Shown here piece by piece: positions 58,781 through 64,000 of a stretch of 64,000 nucleotides of DNA. The translations under genes were made by a program, and so were the position numbers. Position 1 is the first letter of the stretch. Every line of letters starts with the position of its first letter. The DNA comes from Trileptium ribeirensis (lineage: Eukaryota > Nematoda > Enoplea > Enoplida > Thoracostomopsidae). The notes beneath the pieces are model-generated. The model made no database searches, had not been told where the DNA came from, and worked only from the letters and a program-made list of their open reading frames with translations. The DNA lies in assembly GCA_030248225.1 (NCBI GenBank), contig JASANE010024978.1, positions 24,530 to 88,529 of the forward strand, written 5' to 3'.

Positions 58781-59700
58781 CCGCTAGCACCGTTGAAATC
58801 CTAAACAAGTTCAGTCTACTTTCTCCAAGTCCAGTCACCAATTGTTTTGGCTTCAACCTTTGAAAAGAACGAGTCTCTCGTTGACGACTATGTATCGTTC
58901 GGTATCGCCCAATATAGAGGCTAGATTATAATCCAACTGCCTTGATTTGCTACGTAACGACAGGAGTTTCTTTCTATCCTCTACCGACATTGATCGACGC
59001 AGAAAAACTTCTAACACATCACTCATTCGTTTGAGACGTGGTTTTTGATTCAACACTGACTTGGCGTCGCCAAGTCAAGGAAAGCATACTTTGAGAAAGT
59101 TCGGTCGCACACGATTAACGTCTTTGTTTAGCGGGACGATGTAGACCCATCCTAGAGACTTCCACAATGGATGTTGATGGATGTAGTCTTTTTACGATAT
59201 TTGAGATGTCTTCGAAGTCGTACCAGCATTCACACATACCAGTAAGACAACGACATCCTGCAGCTTCTTTATCTTCAGTTGAGCTAGTATTAACTACTCT
59301 AGCGAGGTTATTTGTATTTTTGCCATAATTTGCGCTCAGCTAAATCTGTCATGTTTCCGCAATCCTTAGGGATATCCTCATCATTTGAATATTGTATCGA
59401 TTCCGGCGAGTTCGAGATTCGTTGTAATGCTGCTAAAATATAAGTTACTTTAGTTTTTCCAATAGTGTGATTTGCTCGGCGAACGAATTCGCTCTAGTTG
59501 TTAGTGAGGGCACAGTTGGCATCATAATGTACTGGCCTTGTCGGGCAGATTCTTGACAAGATGAGCACACTACCAGAATGTGGTTACGCATGAGTAAACT
59601 TATGTTGTGCCGCCTACCATCCTCTTTTGACATTATGTACAAAACGCTGTTATGGAATAAAACTGTTAATGCAGTCGCCAATTTCAAATTAAAAAAATTC
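58780..59700 (-). pseudogene. LINE ORF1 relic
   Basis: Immediately upstream of the endonuclease the minus strand has a 67-codon frame (59056-58853) with MSVEDRKKLLSLRSKSRQLD and DTERYIVVNERLVLF. This fits the end of CR1-type ORF1 proteins (RxxLLxLxxxxR...IxINxxLT). Further up are LHPSTSIVEVSRMGLHRP and an 80-codon frame (59687-59445) with CSSCQESARQGQ, a possible start of a Cys-rich finger. ORF1 would coat the element RNA. Several stops and frameshifts occur. The assignment leans on its place before the endonuclease. Confidence 0.6.
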
Positions 59701-61250
59701 AGTTCGTGAACGCAGAACGACTGATTACAAAACGGGACAATTTCTGTTCGCTAACATAATGCACCTAGCTGCTGTATGGCCACGACTTCTTTATATAACG
59801 AACAACGCGGCGACAAGCATTCTGCAATTTTTCGTTACGCCAACACATTTAGTTTTATTAATGATAATACGTATATTTCGGTAACGTCACATGCGATGCA
59901 CGGTTTTTAAAGCACTGAACAGGGGTATATTCGTTCGATAACAAAATGAGGACTTTTCGGTTCAAATGTCAAACATTCACTAGTCCGTTAGTTAGCGTTT
60001 AAGAACTAATCGTTAAAAGGCCAATATTTCATTTCTTAACGTTTTGGGTGCGTTGCTCAAAACGCCCATTTTAGGTTTTCTTATATTTTTACGGATGGTT
60101 GGTACCCCAAACAAGCACAATTGCTGTTGGCTGATGTGGTGGTAGGGGCGCACCATAAGTCTACTCATGTATTTGATATATAATCAGCCAGAGTCTGACG
60201 TGCTGAGGCGCAACAGAAATGAATCTACTGTGTGCCTCTCGAAGCAGTTATCACCACCTTCGTTTTGACATTCGCAGCATTTTGATGATCGCAGCGTTTT
60301 CTACACTATCCGTTTCAAGCGTTTTTGTGGCATATCTACATGTGACGTTATGTGACAACCTAATCCATTTATCCACATTTGATTTAGTTCATGTGGCCAA
60401 ATCGTTTCAATCTTATCTTTTAAATTACAACACACAGCCGTGTTTCTACCTACTACATATTGATTGCTATTTGTTCGCTTCGGATTCAATTTAATAATTT
60501 TTGTCATTGTGTTGGAATAGTGTATGGTAATAGAACAGAGCTGCACCTGCATGAACTGTAAATATGAACGTTTAACGACCGACTAGACCATATTTTATGT
60601 ATAATGATGGCAAACAACCCCTGTTGAAAATGTCATGCTACTATTGTTGGTAACAAATGTATAATAGCAATGAAACTTGTGTCTTATAGATGTATATATT
60701 TCTGGTTGCTTTGTGTACCAGGTTCTGTCATACCTGAATATAACAGAACGAAATATTTCATATTTTTTGTTCAAGATCAATGCAATTTTACATAATTATT
60801 AATAATAACTAATGATTACTTTCTAAAAACATACTCCATGTCAAATGAGGTTACACGAGCTTCACAGGCTTCATATGCTTCACGACGTTAAATTGATTAT
60901 ATCTATATGTAGCTTAAAAATTATATCACTCAGTTAAAAGAATGAGATAAGTTTGACGCTTCTGAGGATCTCTAAATATGTCATGTTATGTTCATTTGGC
61001 AGCCACGTTGCAAGCTCGACAAGCATTCTAGTAGTACACTAGACAACAAATTTATTTACTTGTTTTTACAGTGATTTATACTTAGGTCACTAACCACAAA
61101 ACTGAACATTCTACTCATATGCCTATTTTTTGCGAATTATCACATGTTTTATATGCCCTGCGAAATTAATAAACATGTATTAATAATGCTTTACAATTTA
61201 CATGAGCAGTGGCTAACCAAAAAAAGAAAAAATTATTGTGATTACGATGA
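59701..61250. other. No gene recognised
   Basis: Mixed sequence. Opposed frames at 60219-60494 (plus, 91 codons, start MNLLCASRSSYHHLRF) and 60552-60301 (minus) show no known domain. Confidence 0.3.
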
Positions 61251-61251
61251 A

Positions 61252-61380
61252 ACGATCCACGAGCGATCATACTTTGGACCAGCTGAGATTCGAACCCGGG
61301 CCTCTGGCTTGCAGGACTAGAGCGCTACCATAGCACCACAGGCCCCTATCGCAGCGTGTTCAGCTGAGCTATATATGCTG
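61252..61380 (-). repeat. tRNA-derived SINE, copy 1
   Basis: On the minus strand it reads GGGGCCTGTGGTGCTATGGT, AGCGCTCTAG and GCCCGGGTTCGAATCTC, followed by GGTCCAAAGTATGATCGCTC. There is an A-box-like TGGTGCTATGGTAGCGC and a perfect B box GGTTCGAATC. The part after the B box is shared with the copy at 62485. Confidence 0.7.
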
Positions 61381-61496
61381 CCGTACTGGGATGCTGCATA
61401 ACTCCCCTGCTCAGTCGCGGAGCGAGTGTGCGGTGAGCTCTAGCTGTGTTGAAAAACTCCGTGCAGGAGATCGCGTCGGGTTCACCTGTTGAAGGT

Positions 61497-61590
61497 ATCC
61501 ACGAGCGATCTGGCTTGCTAGACTAGCGCGATACCATTACACTGCAGGCCCCGACCACAGAGTGTTCAGCTACGCTAAACATGATAGCGT
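61497..61590 (-). repeat. tRNA-derived SINE, copy 2 (B-box region deleted)
   Basis: It shares CCACGAGCGATC, TGGCTTGC, CTAGxGCGxTACCAT, GCAGGCCCC and GTGTTCAGCT with the SINE 245 bp to its left in the same orientation. The bases between CGATC and TGGCTTGC that hold the B box are missing. Confidence 0.6.
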
Positions 61591-62478
61591 AGTGAGATGA
61601 TACAATGAAACGTTGACTTGTATTTGAAGGATGTTTTGTAAACAAAAGGTTTCTTCGACACAAATAGTTTTACGCAAAAATAATTGCTTTTAAAAAGTTG
61701 AGAGCTTATAACCGAGTTTATGTTCCTGATAGCTGGTTGGGAATATCGTCGTAAATTCATGTTTGCTTATGTATGCTATTTTTATAACACCTTATACATC
61801 TTATGCCGCTGCGAAATTTTTTTGTGGTGCGGATGTACTAATTCCAATTTTTTGCGGTTAATTAAATAATTGATTATAGTTCCGCATTGCTTGATAGTAC
61901 CTGAAACTTTTTGGATAATTATACAAGTTCATGAGCTGAATGTGAAAGGCTTATGCATTAGCTTGATATTGATTTCTTATTTTGGTATTATGGTGTAGTG
62001 AAATCAATATGGTGTCCCTATGTGGATCGGCGTCATGTCGGAAGTCATGATGCACAGTACGCGGCATCCTCCTACTGCAGTACGATATGCCATCGACTAT
62101 TTCTGAAAAGAAGACTTGACCAATATTAAGCTTACGGTGTGCGAGTATTGAATTATTGTGTACTATTCTGCGGTAGACAAAGAACCATGTCGGTAATGCA
62201 GCCCATATATGTTATTACGTTTTAAAGTAGGTACATACATTGTTAATTTAATAATTTCAACATCGTTTCTTTCAACTATTTAAAACATAAGAATCTTTGC
62301 AATATCAATGAGTATTGTATAACATCGGGTTCGAATTTTCAAACCTTAATTTTTCCATATTTTTTATTAAAAAGTAATTAGAGTACGTTCAAAATTTGAT
62401 TAGTTTATTATGATTTTGAGCTTCTGATTCGGCTGATTATGATGTACTCACTACGCTAAGCGTAACTATAACACGAGT
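61591..62478. other. No gene recognised
   Basis: AT-rich spacer between oppositely oriented SINE copies. A 61-codon minus frame (61760-61575) has no motif. Confidence 0.4.
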
Positions 62479-62481
62479 TGT

Positions 62482-62625
62482 TGGTGGCCCGTGGTGTATT
62501 GGTAGCGCACTAGTTCTTGTAAGTTAAAGAGTCGGGTTCAAATCTGTATGGTCCAAATGGCAGATGCCTCGTGGATCTTTTCAATGGTATCTGTATCCCA
62601 TAAGCGCTGACCTGGTAATGAACTT
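62482..62625 (+). repeat. tRNA-derived SINE, copy 3
   Basis: It reads GGTGGCCCGTGGTGTATTGG, TAGCGCACTAG and GTCGGGTTCAAATCTG, followed by TGGTCCAAATGGCAGATGCC and TCGTGGATC. The A box (TGGTGTATTGGTAGCGC) and B box (GGGTTCAAATC) are tRNA-like. The tail GGTCCAAA...TCGTGGATC...TTTC matches the copy at 61252 in opposite orientation, defining one family. Confidence 0.7.
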
Positions 62626-64000
62626 TGTAGGTAACGGCTTCATTGCTTCTATTTATGTTCAAGTACCAAATTATTTTCTTTTAAATGTTAACATGGCTGT
62701 CTCTATAACCATTTTGAAATTTATTCTCAGAATAAGCAATTAACGATTGCCATATTATATATCATATATCACAAACAACTCATAAATATCCTATATTTGG
62801 TATTGGTGACACTCGATTTTGTGCATTCTATGCGGGTTTGTCTAGCCAAATAAACATGTCTGACCTTTAGACATCGGTGTCGCTGGTGGTGACCGCCGTA
62901 ATGTGTTGGCCTTAAATAATATTCGCTGCAACTAAATAAGTGTCTATACGACGTTCAGGCAAAAGCAGAGTAAGTAGAGGTTTTATATAGAGAGAGATTT
63001 TGGTTTTGTCTGGGCGTCTGTCACACAGCAAGTGGTCCCCAATGTTAGTCGTATTTCATCGTCGCGTGCTCATTTTAGCTGCTGCTGTAACAACCACCGT
63101 TCCACATTTGCTCTGTTGTCGCTTGCTACTGTGACCTATGTTATTGTAAAAGCGCTCCCGGAAATGTAGACACTTATAGTTTATATTCAAAACCGACTTG
63201 TATATACTCATAAAATATCAACTGTTTTAGTTATGAGCTTTGGTATAAACATCTGGTTAATAGTTTTAACTATTTTTTGTTTGATTACCGGTTATTCTTT
63301 AAAACGATTTTACAAATTTTATTCATTTTCTGTGGTTCTAGACATTACAATAACTACAGTGTTCTGCTACTTTAGGCGTTTGCACGGCTTGTCAAAACAT
63401 AATATCTTCTCGATTATTAAATTGACTAGTACCAATTATTAATAGAATGTAAAGCCGTATTTGGCGGAAGATAGCGCTTGGCTTAGTAAATATCAAACTA
63501 TCATAAATCTGCTCCTAATATATAACCATGTGCAAATCGTTACTCTGGTTCTTTATTATTTACTAAATAGTACGATTCGGGTATCTTTTTACGCAATTTG
63601 TTGTTTCAATTTGTTTTTATATTGGTAATCATATCTAATATAGACTTGTCACGCTCGTAGCATGCAACTGCGTTATAAATGTAGATGCAGTGCTGTCACC
63701 GTTAGATTTAGCGCCAATACGTTTAAATATGGGTTATCCAATAATACAATACAATAAACGCATAAATAAAATAGGCATATAAACGCCTAAGATTTGTTAA
63801 TACTTGCACAGAAACGTTTTCGACCATTATTTCATAGTCGTATCTGAATTATGAAGATGCAATTAACACTTGACACTTCTTACAGTACTGGCACAAGCGC
63901 AGTAAAAACTTGGTTCAAATAGAGGCATCAATTTCAAAGCCATTTATAACAGCGAAATATACACGAAGATTGGTCCAATATCATGCTGGTAGATATGGGT
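62626..64000. other. No gene recognised
   Basis: AT-rich sequence to the window edge. The plus frame at 63233-63442 (69 codons, start MSFGINIWLIVLTIFCLI) is hydrophobic and could encode membrane helices, but it lacks any support beyond being open. Confidence 0.3.

Noticed and set aside
61252..61380. Functional tRNA gene
   Set aside because: A and B boxes are good but the acceptor stem does not pair, the anticodon arm is poor, and the sequence is repeated with a common 3' extension, which indicates a SINE.

Overview
This is an AT-rich, gene-poor and repeat-rich piece of a eukaryotic nuclear genome, most likely an invertebrate animal; the species cannot be fixed from the sequence. The reasons are the absence of operons and long open frames, many decayed transposable elements of animal type (CR1/L2-like LINEs, a Ty3/Gypsy element, Merlin-, MULE- and hAT-like DNA elements, tRNA-derived SINEs), large tandem satellite arrays, microsatellites and scattered canonical GT...AG splice signals. 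No complete protein-coding gene is visible.

Layout. 1-2700: decayed Gypsy pol (integrase and a charged linker) on the minus strand, then a possible LINE tail to 3460. 3711-4216: tandem array of 120-129 bp units. 4580-5610: CR1/L2-like reverse-transcriptase relic, minus strand. 6170-7130: tandem array of exactly 189 bp. 10560-11222: tandem array of 163-167 bp. 12110-15490: about eleven copies of a 300 bp satellite, mostly very similar, with two garbled stretches. 16150-16680: a diverged 0.3 kb tandem duplication. 17935-22070: a nearly full-length but broken L2-like LINE, minus strand. 22722-22865 and 26996-27161: short hAT-like MITEs with 8 bp target duplications. 23.7-36 kb: mostly unassigned, with a few GC-richer islands flanked by good splice signals that may be exons of an unseen host gene. 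31690-33097: two LINE 3' fragments in tandem, plus strand. 35945-36770: a diffuse repeat built around TTAGTTAATTAG-type motifs.

36.8-44 kb: largely unassigned AT-rich DNA. 44104-45016: a Merlin-like (ISXO2/IS1595 type) DNA transposon with terminal inverted repeats, an imperfect 8 bp target duplication, a transposase C-terminus and an internal segment made almost only of A and C. 50765-51018: a GC-rich 18 bp minisatellite. 52.05-52.35 kb: a possible two-exon gene end. 54312-54705: a 394 bp foldback element with a perfect 7 bp duplication, lying directly beside 54718-56806, a 2.1 kb MULE-like element with repetitive termini, a perfect 8 bp duplication and a MULE transposase relic. 57290-59700: parts of one or two further LINEs (C-terminus, then ORF1 and endonuclease). 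61-62.6 kb: three copies of a tRNA-derived SINE.

The recognisable proteins are all mobilisation proteins (integrase, reverse transcriptase/endonuclease, transposases), and all are broken by stops and frameshifts, so the region appears to be a graveyard of elements rather than a set of cooperating genes. Everything stated about identity rests on motif recognition by eye.
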